Assembly (NCBI GenBank): GCA_028376765.1
Contig: JAONBD010000005.1
Location: 1 to 64,000 of the forward strand
DNA: 64,000 nt
Direction: 5' to 3'
Source of the DNA: Candidatus Kapaibacterium sp.
GTDB taxonomy: Bacteria > Bacteroidota > Ignavibacteria > Kapaibacteriales > UBA2268
Below, in pieces: positions 30,499 through 39,857 of the stretch. Both the position numbers and the translations under genes were made by a program. A model generated the notes under the pieces. That model ran no database searches and was not told where the DNA came from. It worked only from the letters and a program-made list of their open reading frames with translations. Numbering within the stretch: position 1 is the first letter of the stretch; every line of letters starts with the position of its first letter.

Positions 30499-31587
30499 TT
30501 AATATATCTTTTTTAAGATACTCATTGCTTTTTCTGTTTCTGGGACAGTGCCAGTGGATATTCTAACGGCATTTGGCAATCCAAACATTGGCAAATGTCT
30601 TGTAATTATACCATTATCAAGAAACCCATCAACAATTGATTTTGCTTTAGCTTCATTTTCAAAAATCATCATTGTAAAATTGGCTGCTGGAACTGTTCTT
30701 TCTATATTTAATTTATCTATACCATCACAAAGTGTGAGTATTGACTGCAAGTTGGTTTCGAGAGTATCGCTCAAATATTCTTTATCATTGAGGGCTGCAA
30801 TCGCTGCAATTTGAGCTAATGAGTGAGGTTCAAATGGTAGTTTCACTCTATAAATGTAGTTTATTAGTTCTTCTCTTGCTATAGCATACCCAATTCTTAG
30901 ACCTGCAAGTCCATAAGATTTTGACATAGTTCTAAGTACAATTATGTTAGGCAGATCATAACTTAAGCCATTTGGATATTCTTCATTTTGTTCAGCATAA
31001 ATCCAGTATGCTTCGTCCAGCACTATTAAAATATTATTAGGAACTAATTTTATGAAATCATCAAACTCTTTTTTGGTAAACATAGTTCCAGTTGGATTAT
31101 TAGGATTAGCCAAATATATTATTTTTGTTTTGTCCGAAATTGCTTTTGCTATGTTAGGTAGATCAAATCTATAATCACTAGTTAAGGGTAGTTTTTTTGT
31201 GGTTAGTCCAAATTTATTAGCATTTACATAAGTACCAATAAATGTTGCATCTGCTGTTAAAATTTCGTCTCCTTTTTCAGCAAAGGCATTAAATATATAT
31301 TGGATTAGTGAGTCTGAACCATGTCCAGTAACAATTTCTTCTGGCTTTCTATTAGTATCCTTTGCTAATGCTTCTACCAAATCTGGAGCACTAGGGTCAG
31401 GATATTTATTTAGATTCATTTGATGATTCTGTATTGCCTCCACAGCCAAGGGTGAAGGACCAAGTGGATTTTCATTTGATGCTAAATTGATTAGCTTTTT
31501 AAATTCTTCTTGACTTAATTTTTTATCTAGTTTATTGCCTGATTTATATGGCTTTAGAGTTTCAATATAACTTGGTACTTTTATCAT
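30499..31587 (-). CDS. hisC: Histidinol-phosphate aminotransferase
   Basis: ASNENPLGPSP; GHGSDSLI; NPNNPTGT; LDEAYWIYA; RTMSKSYGLAGLRIGYAIA. Confidence 0.88.
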   Translation of the reverse strand: MIKVPSYIETLKPYKSGNKLDKKLSQEEFKKLINLASNENPLGPSPLAVEAIQNHQMNLNKYPDPSAPDLVEALAKDTNRKPEEIVTGHGSDSLIQYIFNAFAEKGDEILTADATFIGTYVNANKFGLTTKKLPLTSDYRFDLPNIAKAISDKTKIIYLANPNNPTGTMFTKKEFDDFIKLVPNNILIVLDEAYWIYAEQNEEYPNGLSYDLPNIIVLRTMSKSYGLAGLRIGYAIAREELINYIYRVKLPFEPHSLAQIAAIAALNDKEYLSDTLETNLQSILTLCDGIDKLNIERTVPAANFTMMIFENEAKAKSIVDGFLDNGIITRHLPMFGLPNAVRISTGTVPETEKAMSILKKIY

Positions 31588-31728
31588 GTTTAGCTTTGGA
31601 GTTTAATTTAATGTGGGCAAAGATACTAAATAGGTGTCAATTTCACTAAAATTAGGGAGTGAATTTACACACCAATTTTATTCTTAATCATAAAAATTGA
31701 TTAATTTTATTTTTTTGGATTACAAAAT

Positions 31729-32415
31729 TTGCAAATTTCAATAATTATACCAGCTTATAACGAAGAAGATAGAATATCGGATTCGATTATATCAATCAAA
31801 GAGTTTTTAACCAAAAGCTCTTTCGACTCTGAAATTATTGTAGTTGATGATGGTTCCACAGATAATACGGTCAGTAATTGCAAGGCTCTTGGTGTTGCAG
31901 TTCTTGAACAAAAACAAAATAAAGGAAAAGGCGCAGCAGTTAGGCGTGGAATGCTAGAATCGAGTGGTGATATTAAAATATTTACTGATGCTGATTTATC
32001 TACACCTATAAAAGAAATTAATACAATTTTGCCCTATTTTAAAAAGGGGTATGATGTCGTAATCGGATCAAGAGCATTACAAAACGAATTAATAAGGGAA
32101 CATCAACCTTGGTATAGAGAGGCGATGGGTAAAATATTTAATAAAATTGTACAATTTCTTGTAATAAAGGGAATTAGAGATACACAATGTGGCTTTAAGG
32201 CTTTTACCTCGGAAGCTGCCCTGAATATATTTTCTGAATCGAAGATAGATGGTTTCGCTTTTGATGTTGAAGCATTATACTTAGCAAGTAAAAATAATTA
32301 CAGCGTGAAAGAAGTACCAGTAGAATGGTATAACGACGAAAGAAGTAAAGTCGACCCAATCAAAGATTCGATTAAAATGTTTTTTGAAATTATCAAAATA
32401 AAAGGATTGCATTAA
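31729..32415 (+). CDS. Glycosyltransferase family 2, dolichyl-phosphate beta-glucosyltransferase-like
   Basis: ISIIIPAYNEEDRI; VVDDGSTDNT; FTDADLSTP; DTQCGFKAF; TTG start. Confidence 0.85.
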   Translation: MQISIIIPAYNEEDRISDSIISIKEFLTKSSFDSEIIVVDDGSTDNTVSNCKALGVAVLEQKQNKGKGAAVRRGMLESSGDIKIFTDADLSTPIKEINTILPYFKKGYDVVIGSRALQNELIREHQPWYREAMGKIFNKIVQFLVIKGIRDTQCGFKAFTSEAALNIFSESKIDGFAFDVEALYLASKNNYSVKEVPVEWYNDERSKVDPIKDSIKMFFEIIKIKGLH

Positions 32416-32792
32416 TGATTTATGGAATAGGACACGACATTGTAGAATGCCAGCGAATCAAAAAGTCTGTTGAAAAGCTTGGAGATAGGTTCAAGGATAA
32501 GATTTTTACAGAAACAGAAAAGCAATATTGTAACCAATTCAAATTAAATGATTACCTTCATTATGCCGCTAGGTTTGCTGCCAAAGAAGCTTTTTCAAAA
32601 GCTATAGGTACTGGTTTTAGTGGTGGGTTTAATATGAAAGAAGTAGGTGTTGTCAATAAAAAAAGTGGGCAACCAGAAATAGAATTAAGTGGCTCTATGC
32701 TAGAAAAATGGGGACATTTAAAATCAAACCTAACTATGTCACACACAGATAGAAATGCAGTTGCAATTGTAATTTTAGAAACTTTAGAGTAA
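32415..32792 (+). CDS. acpS: Holo-[acyl-carrier-protein] synthase
   Basis: GIGHDIVECQRIKK; RFAAKEAFSKAIGTG; LTMSHTDRNAVAIVI. Confidence 0.9.
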   Translation: MIYGIGHDIVECQRIKKSVEKLGDRFKDKIFTETEKQYCNQFKLNDYLHYAARFAAKEAFSKAIGTGFSGGFNMKEVGVVNKKSGQPEIELSGSMLEKWGHLKSNLTMSHTDRNAVAIVILETLE

Positions 32793-33539
32793 CCTCTTTC
32801 TAATAATTTCAAATAGAATTATACCAGTAGAGACTGAGGCGTTCAAAGATTCGATTTTTCCTGGCATATTTATTTTAATAATTTCATCGCAAGCCTCTCT
32901 TGCAAAAAGACTTATTCCTTTCGATTCAGAGCCTATAACAAGCATCACCGGGAAGTTATAATCAAAGTCGGTATATAGTTTTTTTGCTTTCATATCAGTA
33001 CCTATCACCTTGTAGCCAGCTTTTTTAGCGGCATCTATAGCAGGTTCAAGGGTTTCAACTTTGGAAATTGGAACCATACCCAATGCTCCAGTGGACGCTT
33101 TAACTGCAGATGGTGTTACCCTTGCCGAAAATTTTGTTGTAAGCACCATTCCTGCTGCACCAGAAGCTTCAACACTTCTTGCAATTGCACCAAGATTTTG
33201 TGGGTCTTCTATTCCGTCCAATGCAACAATTACTGGGTATTCTGATTTCCCAAACGCCATGTCGAAAAGGTCATCGAGTGGAGTGTCCTCAACTATTTCT
33301 TTTAATGCCACAACACCCTGAGACCTGCTAGAATCTGCTCCAGCTTTTTGTTCTAGCTCTCTAAATTTACCAGCGTCATATTTTACAACTGGGATTTTAA
33401 ATTTTTTGGCTATTGTATAAATTTCATTTATAGCAGAACCCTGACTTCTAAACGAAATAAATACTTTTTCTACAACTTGGCTTGAGTTAAGAGCCTCGAT
33501 AACAGCATTTCTACCAAATATATAAGCGTTTTTTGACAT
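32784..33539 (-). CDS. rlmB: 23S rRNA (guanosine-2'-O-)-methyltransferase RlmB (SpoU)
   Basis: IFGRNAVIEAL; ALDGIEDPQNLGAIARSVEASG; VIGSESKGIS; IESLNASVSTGI. Confidence 0.9.
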   Translation of the reverse strand: MSKNAYIFGRNAVIEALNSSQVVEKVFISFRSQGSAINEIYTIAKKFKIPVVKYDAGKFRELEQKAGADSSRSQGVVALKEIVEDTPLDDLFDMAFGKSEYPVIVALDGIEDPQNLGAIARSVEASGAAGMVLTTKFSARVTPSAVKASTGALGMVPISKVETLEPAIDAAKKAGYKVIGTDMKAKKLYTDFDYNFPVMLVIGSESKGISLFAREACDEIIKINMPGKIESLNASVSTGIILFEIIRKRLL

Positions 33540-33542
33540 AAT

Positions 33543-33965
33543 TTATTCGAACCAATTTTTTGATGTTCTGTATACAACCCCACGAAATAAACCAATTATT
33601 TCTTGATCAATATTTTTGATATTAACGTCGAAAATCGCAGTTTTATTAGTGAGTGACTTTAGTTCAGTCTCTGCTACCACTTCATCTCCCAATCCTATTG
33701 ATTTGGGCCAACTTATTGATGCTTCAATTGAAACGCTTCTTCTTCCGTATGAATTTGAAGCAAATGCGAGAGCTGAATCGGCAAGGGAGAATATTATTCC
33801 ACCGTGAGCAATTCCAAATCCATTAAGCATCTCTTTACGTATTTGCATTTTTAAAATTGCTTTGCCAACTGATATATCAACTAGCTCTATACCAAGCCAT
33901 TTTGAAAAATGGTCATCTGTCATCATTTTATCAACAACATCCTTGGCAAGTGTATTGTTTGTCAT
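33543..33965 (-). CDS. PaaI-type hotdog-fold thioesterase
   Basis: NGFGIAHGGIIFSLADSALAFASN. Confidence 0.85.
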   Translation of the reverse strand: MTNNTLAKDVVDKMMTDDHFSKWLGIELVDISVGKAILKMQIRKEMLNGFGIAHGGIIFSLADSALAFASNSYGRRSVSIEASISWPKSIGLGDEVVAETELKSLTNKTAIFDVNIKNIDQEIIGLFRGVVYRTSKNWFE

Positions 33966-34267
33966 AATATATTGATTCCTGTTTTCAGAATTTGCTTAGC
34001 CAAGGGATCGTCCAAATTGAATGAATCAGTAGTAAACGGATAAAGTTCCAACTTAAAATCGATTTTCCGTTTTAGTCGGTTAAGATACTTTTGGAATATA
34101 TCCAAATCCTCAAATTCAGTAAATACAAGTGCGGTATCTATTCGCGAGCTAGCATCATATTTACCAGTCGAATAAGCTCCAAAAAGATAAACCTGCTCCA
34201 GCGGCAGGTTTTCGGATCTTATTATTAATATTAATTCTTCAAGTGTTTGTTTTACTTTTTCAGTCAT
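33962..34267 (-). CDS. Nucleotidyltransferase-fold (MNT-like) protein, degenerate motif
   Basis: QVYLFGAYSTGKYDASSRIDTALVF resembles GSxxxGxxxxxSDxDL with substitutions. Confidence 0.65.
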   Translation of the reverse strand: MTEKVKQTLEELILIIRSENLPLEQVYLFGAYSTGKYDASSRIDTALVFTEFEDLDIFQKYLNRLKRKIDFKLELYPFTTDSFNLDDPLAKQILKTGINIL

Positions 34268-35094
34268 TATAAATTTTGAATGCTTTTATATAAATCTAGA
34301 TTTGTTTTCCAAAAATCTAAAATTGCTGTTTTTTGGTCAGAAACTCCTACTATATCAGAATATTTTAAAATAGATCCTTTCCAATCTTTAGTATTCCAAC
34401 TAGCATTTTTATTTAAGGATTGTTTTAGAATATCATCATTAAATGGATTTGAAGTAACATAATAGTATGGTTCTTCTATTAACTTATCGCCAGCTGATAA
34501 TCCAAAATTCATTTGGTACATTTCTTTATTATCAGAATCAGCTCCCTTAATTAATTTTCCTGAAAACCAAAGCATTGCCAAATCAAAGTGGTGAGGCCAA
34601 AGGTTAACGTTAGATGATTCTTCATCAATCAATTCAGATTTAAATTGCTTCAGAAGTAAATCTGTAAATTGTAACATTCTCCAATACTTCGCTAGCATTT
34701 CTTGATTAATTTCAATTTCTAAAGAGCTAAAATCTTTCCCAATTTGGGTGTTTAGTTGTACTCCAAACTCAGAATAAATGCTGCGAATTTGTTCAAACAG
34801 TTCTTTTTGAGACTGGCCATCAATAGGTATTTCCTCAGATTCATTTTGAGTAGATAAAAATATAACGCAATCAATTGGGTCAAACTCTATTTCTACTGCA
34901 TCCATTCTTTTTCCAATTAACACTGGAAAAACATCTGTAGATATCATTTGGCTTGTACATACAAGGGAATGATGATACCATTGCTTATCTTTAGGTGAGT
35001 GATAAGCTTTAATTGAACCCATTACTTGTAATATTTGCTGGACATCACCTTTAGCATCAGACCAATTTTCTGTATTAAAATCTAAAATTTTCAT
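34267..35094 (-). CDS. DUF5996-like family protein
   Basis: NLWPHHFDLAMLWFSGK and WYHHSL motifs recalled for this family. Confidence 0.6.
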   Translation of the reverse strand: MKILDFNTENWSDAKGDVQQILQVMGSIKAYHSPKDKQWYHHSLVCTSQMISTDVFPVLIGKRMDAVEIEFDPIDCVIFLSTQNESEEIPIDGQSQKELFEQIRSIYSEFGVQLNTQIGKDFSSLEIEINQEMLAKYWRMLQFTDLLLKQFKSELIDEESSNVNLWPHHFDLAMLWFSGKLIKGADSDNKEMYQMNFGLSAGDKLIEEPYYYVTSNPFNDDILKQSLNKNASWNTKDWKGSILKYSDIVGVSDQKTAILDFWKTNLDLYKSIQNL

Positions 35095-35319
35095 ATTTTA
35101 CACTATGTTGTACATTAATAATCTGAAAATAGGCATTTGGAACTTATTTCCAAAAATTTATTCCAAAAAAAAATTATTTTTTTTAAAATTGAACCACTTT
35201 GTACCTTTTAAGTTACATATATAGAAAGAAGGGAGTTTTATAGGAACTTCTAACTCATACTTAATAAAGTAAATCTTGAATTAAGTAAATTTTTATTCTA
35301 CATTAACCAAGGTAAAAAT

Positions 35320-35607
35320 ATGAGAACTTACGATGTTTTTAAAGCAATAGCTGATGACACAAGAAGGAAAATATTTAATATGTTGATGGCAAGTAATGGA
35401 CTTACAATTAACGCAATTTCAGAGAACTTTGATATTTCGAGACAAGGAGTAACAAAACATTTGAAGCTTTTAGCTGCTAGTGGATTAGTCAACATAGAAC
35501 CAAAAGGACGTGAAAAATATTGTTATCCCAATACTGATGCATTAAGACGTATTAGAACTTGGATCGATCAGTATGAGCATCCTGCTAGAAGTATTTATTC
35601 TAATTAA
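35320..35607 (+). CDS. ArsR-family winged-helix transcriptional regulator
   Basis: AIADDTRRKIFNMLM...ISRQGVTKHLKLLAASGLVNIEPKGREKYCYPN. Confidence 0.88.
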   Translation: MRTYDVFKAIADDTRRKIFNMLMASNGLTINAISENFDISRQGVTKHLKLLAASGLVNIEPKGREKYCYPNTDALRRIRTWIDQYEHPARSIYSN

Positions 35608-35796
35608 AACCAACAAAAACTTACAATTCAAGAATGAGACAACCTCTCGTTCGCACGCCTAAATTGCTATTTTATAAATATATTTCCTATCCCAAAATTT
35701 TAAGAATTTATATTGCAAGTCTAAATTACAATGTCATCCTACAAAATATTAGCATTTTAAATTTTTAGGTCATAAATTGTATTTTTGGATGGAAAG

Positions 35797-36591
35797 ATGA
35801 AAATAACAATTATACTACTGATATTACTTTTAAATTTAAATGCCAATTCTTCTGATAAGATTGTAGTAATTGGTAAAAGTGCAGCAGAAATGGTTGTTGC
35901 AGCAAGCATGCAAAGCAAAGTCATTGCTTGTGATAGCAATTCCTTCACAAAGAATAAACTAGCAAATTCATTATTTTTGAATCAAAATGATGAAAATTAC
36001 CTTGATAAAATCTTGAATTTAAAACCCGATTTAGTCATGATAAGTGATGAGCTGCTTAATGGTGATGAGATACTTAGACTAACAAAACAAAACATTAAGC
36101 TTCATAAATTGAAATCACACCAAACTAAAAAAGAATTTTTAAATGATTTTAGACTTTTCGCCAAAGAAACAAATACTCTTAATAAGATAGTAGATATTGA
36201 GACTGAATGGAATTCAATGTTTACTGAAATTGATTTGTTCTTGCTCATGGGTAAGTACAAATCAAAAAAACTTGTTTTTGCAAAATATGACAAAGGAAAT
36301 TTTTGGATAGCACCAAAATCTAGCAAGGAGAATGAATTTATAAAATTAATGGGTTCTAAAAATGCAAGTACATCCGAAATGGATTGGCAATTATTAGATC
36401 AAAACGATATTCCAACTTGTGATTTTATAGTTGTTGAAAATATGACTGATACAGAATTAGAAGAAAATCTTTCAAATAATGATTTAGAAAAGATTAAAAA
36501 TAAAATTATTTGCTCTGAAACAAGCTTTGATCAGTATTTTCCAAGCACGCCAAGTGCTTTGATCAGTATATTAAAGACCATATCGAAATAA
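35797..36591 (+). CDS. Hemin/cobalamin-type ABC transporter substrate-binding protein (HmuT-like)
   Basis: MKITIILLILLLNLNA signal peptide; KIVVIGKSAAEMVVA, LKPDLVMISDELL; start moved to the internal ATG (track start is TTG at 35785). Confidence 0.7.
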   Translation: MKITIILLILLLNLNANSSDKIVVIGKSAAEMVVAASMQSKVIACDSNSFTKNKLANSLFLNQNDENYLDKILNLKPDLVMISDELLNGDEILRLTKQNIKLHKLKSHQTKKEFLNDFRLFAKETNTLNKIVDIETEWNSMFTEIDLFLLMGKYKSKKLVFAKYDKGNFWIAPKSSKENEFIKLMGSKNASTSEMDWQLLDQNDIPTCDFIVVENMTDTELEENLSNNDLEKIKNKIICSETSFDQYFPSTPSALISILKTISK

Positions 36592-36614
36592 TAAAAATAA
36601 ATATTGATAATTTA

Positions 36615-36646
36615 TTTGCACAGAAAAAAAAAGATTCTTAATTTTG
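36615..36646 (+). promoter_or_regulatory. Bacteroidota-type primary sigma promoter for tRNA-Gln
   Basis: TTTG (36615-36618), 20-nt spacer, TAATTTTG (36639-36646), about 11 nt before the tRNA 5' end. Confidence 0.75.
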
Positions 36647-36657
36647 CATCTCTCAAT

Positions 36658-36729
36658 TGGGATGTAGCCAAGTGGTAAGGCATCGGTTTTTGGTTCCGAC
36701 ATGCGTAGGTTCGAATCCTTCCATCCCAA
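36658..36729 (+). tRNA. tRNA-Gln (anticodon TTG)
   Basis: TGGGATG...CATCCCA acceptor pairing, GCC/GGC D stem, anticodon loop TTTTGGT, T loop TTCGAAT; no encoded CCA. Confidence 0.95.
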
Positions 36730-36758
36730 CTCTTTTTTACTATATTTATATAATTGTA

Positions 36759-37697
36759 ATGCCAAGATTCAAAGTAGCAGCCGGACGTTCAAATCCGGCT
36801 TTGTCAAATAAAGTAGCCCAATCATTGGGTATAGAGTTGGCAAACACTACCATCAGAAATTTTTCTGATGGGGAATTGTGGGCAAAATATGAAGAAAATG
36901 TAAGAGGGATTGATCTGTTTGTAGTCCAATCAACTTTTTCTCCATCTGATAATTTGATGGAATTATTGATATTGATTGACGCTGCAAAAAGAGCATCTGC
37001 AAAAAGGATTACAGCTGTTATTCCATATTTTGGATATGCTCGTCAGGATAGAAAGGATCAGCCAAGAGTAGCAATAACTGCTAAGCTAATCACTAATCTA
37101 TTAACTAGATCGGGAGCAGATAGAATAATCACTGTCGATTTACATTCTGCACAAATTCAAGGTTTTTTTGATATTCCTGTAGATCACCTCCATGCATCTC
37201 CAGTTTTAACAAAAGCTTTGAAAAATCATTTGAGTGGTGATGTTGTTTTTGCATCTCCAGACGTTGGTGGTGTTAGAACCGCAAGAGCTTACGCTCAGAG
37301 GTTAAATGCTGGGTTGGTACTTGTTGATAAAAGAAGACCAGAAGCAAACAAATCTGTAATTACTAATGTAATTGGTGAAGTTAAAGATAAGACAGTAGTT
37401 ATCGTTGATGATATGATAGATACTGGCGGAACTTTTGTTAACTGTGCAGAAGAGCTTAAAAATCGAGGAGCCAAAACAATATTTGGTGTTACGGTTCATG
37501 GTGTATTCTCAGGTGAAGCTTTAGAGAAAATTAATAATTCGAGTGCTATAGAAAGGTTATTTGTTACCGATACTATACCATTAAAAGAGAAAATTGAAAA
37601 AATTGAAGTAGTTTCAGTAGGCGAACTTTTAGCTGAAGCAATTATAAGAACTCATGACAATAGGTCAATTAGTTCACTTTTTGAAATAGAAAGATAA
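36759..37697 (+). CDS. prs: Ribose-phosphate pyrophosphokinase
   Basis: NFSDGELWAKYEENVRG; PYFGYARQDRKDQPR; VDLHSAQIQGFFDIPVDHL; VIVDDMIDTGGTF; start corrected to MPRFKVAAGRSNPAL. Confidence 0.95.
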   Translation: MPRFKVAAGRSNPALSNKVAQSLGIELANTTIRNFSDGELWAKYEENVRGIDLFVVQSTFSPSDNLMELLILIDAAKRASAKRITAVIPYFGYARQDRKDQPRVAITAKLITNLLTRSGADRIITVDLHSAQIQGFFDIPVDHLHASPVLTKALKNHLSGDVVFASPDVGGVRTARAYAQRLNAGLVLVDKRRPEANKSVITNVIGEVKDKTVVIVDDMIDTGGTFVNCAEELKNRGAKTIFGVTVHGVFSGEALEKINNSSAIERLFVTDTIPLKEKIEKIEVVSVGELLAEAIIRTHDNRSISSLFEIER

Positions 37698-37713
37698 TAT
37701 TTTTGAGGATAAA

Positions 37714-38286
37714 ATGGCTGATGTAGCTTTAAAAGTAGAAAAAAGAAACACGGGTAAACGTGCTTCTAAAGACGTAAGACAAGCAGGGAAAGTTCCTGGT
37801 GTTTACTATTTTAAGGGTGTAGAAGGTACTCCAATAGTAGCAGAAACACTTGCATTAAGACCAGTTGTCTATACTGCAATGACTAAAATGATTAAACTTG
37901 AAATTGATGGTGCTGAACCAGTTGACTGTGTTCTTAAAGACATTAGTTTCGACCCAGTTACCGAAAAAATTCGTCATTTTGATTTGTTAGGTGTTAAGCC
38001 TGACCACAAAATCACAGTATATGTTCCGATTAAATTTGTCGGACTATCTAAGGGTGTTGTATCTGGGGGTGTATTCAAGCCTGTAATGCATAAGCTGAAA
38101 ATTACTTGTTTACCTGGGGATTTACCAGATTACATTGAAGCTGATATATCAGACCTAGATGTTTCACAAAAATTAAATTTGGATTCACTTAGAAATGATA
38201 AACTAGAATTTGCAATCAAATCAAATCCAGTTGTTTGTCAAGTTTCTAGACCTAGAGTAAAAGCTGCTGTTGGTGCTGCTGAATAG
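37714..38286 (+). CDS. rplY: 50S ribosomal protein L25/Ctc
   Basis: RNTGKRASKDVRQAGKVPGVYY; DPVTEKIRHFDLLGV; PVKFVG..KGV-type C-terminal domain. Confidence 0.92.
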   Translation: MADVALKVEKRNTGKRASKDVRQAGKVPGVYYFKGVEGTPIVAETLALRPVVYTAMTKMIKLEIDGAEPVDCVLKDISFDPVTEKIRHFDLLGVKPDHKITVYVPIKFVGLSKGVVSGGVFKPVMHKLKITCLPGDLPDYIEADISDLDVSQKLNLDSLRNDKLEFAIKSNPVVCQVSRPRVKAAVGAAE

Positions 38287-38313
38287 TTATAAATCCACAT
38301 TGAAAATTACTAT

Positions 38314-38342
38314 AAATCCACTATTTGATAGTGGATTTTTTT
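38314..38342 (+). terminator. Intrinsic terminator
   Basis: AAATCCACTA-tttga-TAGTGGATTT plus T run. Confidence 0.8.
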
Positions 38343-38375
38343 TTAACTTTACACTATTATTAGCGTATCAAAATA

Positions 38376-39857
38376 ATGAACTGTAAAGCATATATTATAT
38401 TTCTATTAATGATTCCATTAATGTGGAGTTGTAATACTGGGATTATAGAATATGTAGATCAATTTGAAAAACAAATTGATAGTCTTAAAAACAATCAGAG
38501 AAAGTATGTTATTGGAAGAAAGAGTTACTCAAAACTTTCTAATAATTATGTTGATTCGCTAAAAAAAACTCCAAGGTCTAGTATTGCCTCGAAGTCCAAT
38601 CAAGCCTCAAAAGAGAATATCATTGATTTCAAAATTCAGAAAATTGATAGTGGGCATTATCCAGATTCAATTTCATTATATATTAGTATTAGCGACCAGT
38701 CTGGAAATAATATTACTGATCTTGGTGAACCGTATTTATTAAAACAAGATTTAAAGAAATATTGGATAGAATTGCAAGATAACTGTATTAATAAATCATT
38801 CAATTCTAATGATTTTAGTGTCCAAGAAATTAGATTTGACTCTTCACCAAAAACAGCTGTGAACTATGTATTGGATTACTCCGCCTCGATGCCAGATAAA
38901 GTAATTGAACTGCTAAGAGCATCCATAAAAAAAATGATTTTCCATACTAAAAAAAATGATGAGATTGGTTTAACATTGTTTTCAACTGAATTTAGCAAAG
39001 AGATCCCCTTAACTGATAATCTGGAATTAGCTAAATCAATAATTGTTGCTGATTCTAATAATTTTCAACGTGAGGGAACCTTCATCAAAGAGCCTGTCTT
39101 TTCTGTAATAGATGATTTAATTAAATCGGATTCAAAAAATAAAACAATTGTATTATTTACAGATGGAATTTTTGATGAGCTAACTTGTGACTCAATTATA
39201 GGAAAGGCTATTAGAAACAACGTAACTATTCATACGCTAGCTTTTATGCTTCAACCTAATAATACACAAAACTTAAAAAATATGGCAGAAAAAACAGGTG
39301 GAAGGTCTTATTTGCTTTGGAGTGAAAAGGAAATTCCTTATGTTTTTGCAGAGATATATCTTGATTTGAACAATTATTATAAAATAACCTATAAACCAGT
39401 TGCCTGTGATGGGATTCATAATGTATCAGTTAAAGCAACCTTGCCAGAGATAGGTGTCGATGATCTTATAGCTAAAGGTGATTATTCAATACCTATTTTT
39501 AAAAATCCTGAAAAAACACAGCTTATAAATTTAGACATAAATTTTTCTACAAATTCTGCAATTATAGAGCAAGATTCCTATCTAATACTTAATCAATTTG
39601 CCTTGCAGTTAGAAGCTTATCCCGAATTTAATATTTTGATTACTGGTCATACAGATGATATTGGCGATGAAATATTTAATTTAAAATTATCAAAAAAAAG
39701 AGCAGCAGCTGTCAAATCATATTTTGTAAAAATAGGAATCAAACCTAACAGAATAAAAACAGAAGGTCTTGGCGAGTCGTCCCATTTAGTTGATAATTCT
39801 AGCGAGAAAAATAGGCGAATAAATAGAAGAACTGAAATTAGGATCATTAAAAATTGA
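38376..39857 (+). CDS. von Willebrand factor A + OmpA-family C-terminal domain lipoprotein
   Basis: Lipobox-like LMWSC; VLDYSASMPDKV (MIDAS-like); ILITGHTDDIGDEIFNLKLSKKRAAAVKSYFVKIGI...RINRRTEIRI. Confidence 0.85.
   Translation: MNCKAYIIFLLMIPLMWSCNTGIIEYVDQFEKQIDSLKNNQRKYVIGRKSYSKLSNNYVDSLKKTPRSSIASKSNQASKENIIDFKIQKIDSGHYPDSISLYISISDQSGNNITDLGEPYLLKQDLKKYWIELQDNCINKSFNSNDFSVQEIRFDSSPKTAVNYVLDYSASMPDKVIELLRASIKKMIFHTKKNDEIGLTLFSTEFSKEIPLTDNLELAKSIIVADSNNFQREGTFIKEPVFSVIDDLIKSDSKNKTIVLFTDGIFDELTCDSIIGKAIRNNVTIHTLAFMLQPNNTQNLKNMAEKTGGRSYLLWSEKEIPYVFAEIYLDLNNYYKITYKPVACDGIHNVSVKATLPEIGVDDLIAKGDYSIPIFKNPEKTQLINLDINFSTNSAIIEQDSYLILNQFALQLEAYPEFNILITGHTDDIGDEIFNLKLSKKRAAAVKSYFVKIGIKPNRIKTEGLGESSHLVDNSSEKNRRINRRTEIRIIKN

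Noticed and set aside
35780-35787. TATTTTTG before the HmuT-like gene as a promoter
   Set aside because: -7 match alone with poor -33; implied leader of only a few nucleotides. Too weak to call.
36657-36758. Track ORF extends prs upstream through the tRNA-Gln gene
   Set aside because: The 34-aa extension is the translated tRNA; conserved Prs begins at MPRFKVAAGRSNP (ATG 36759).
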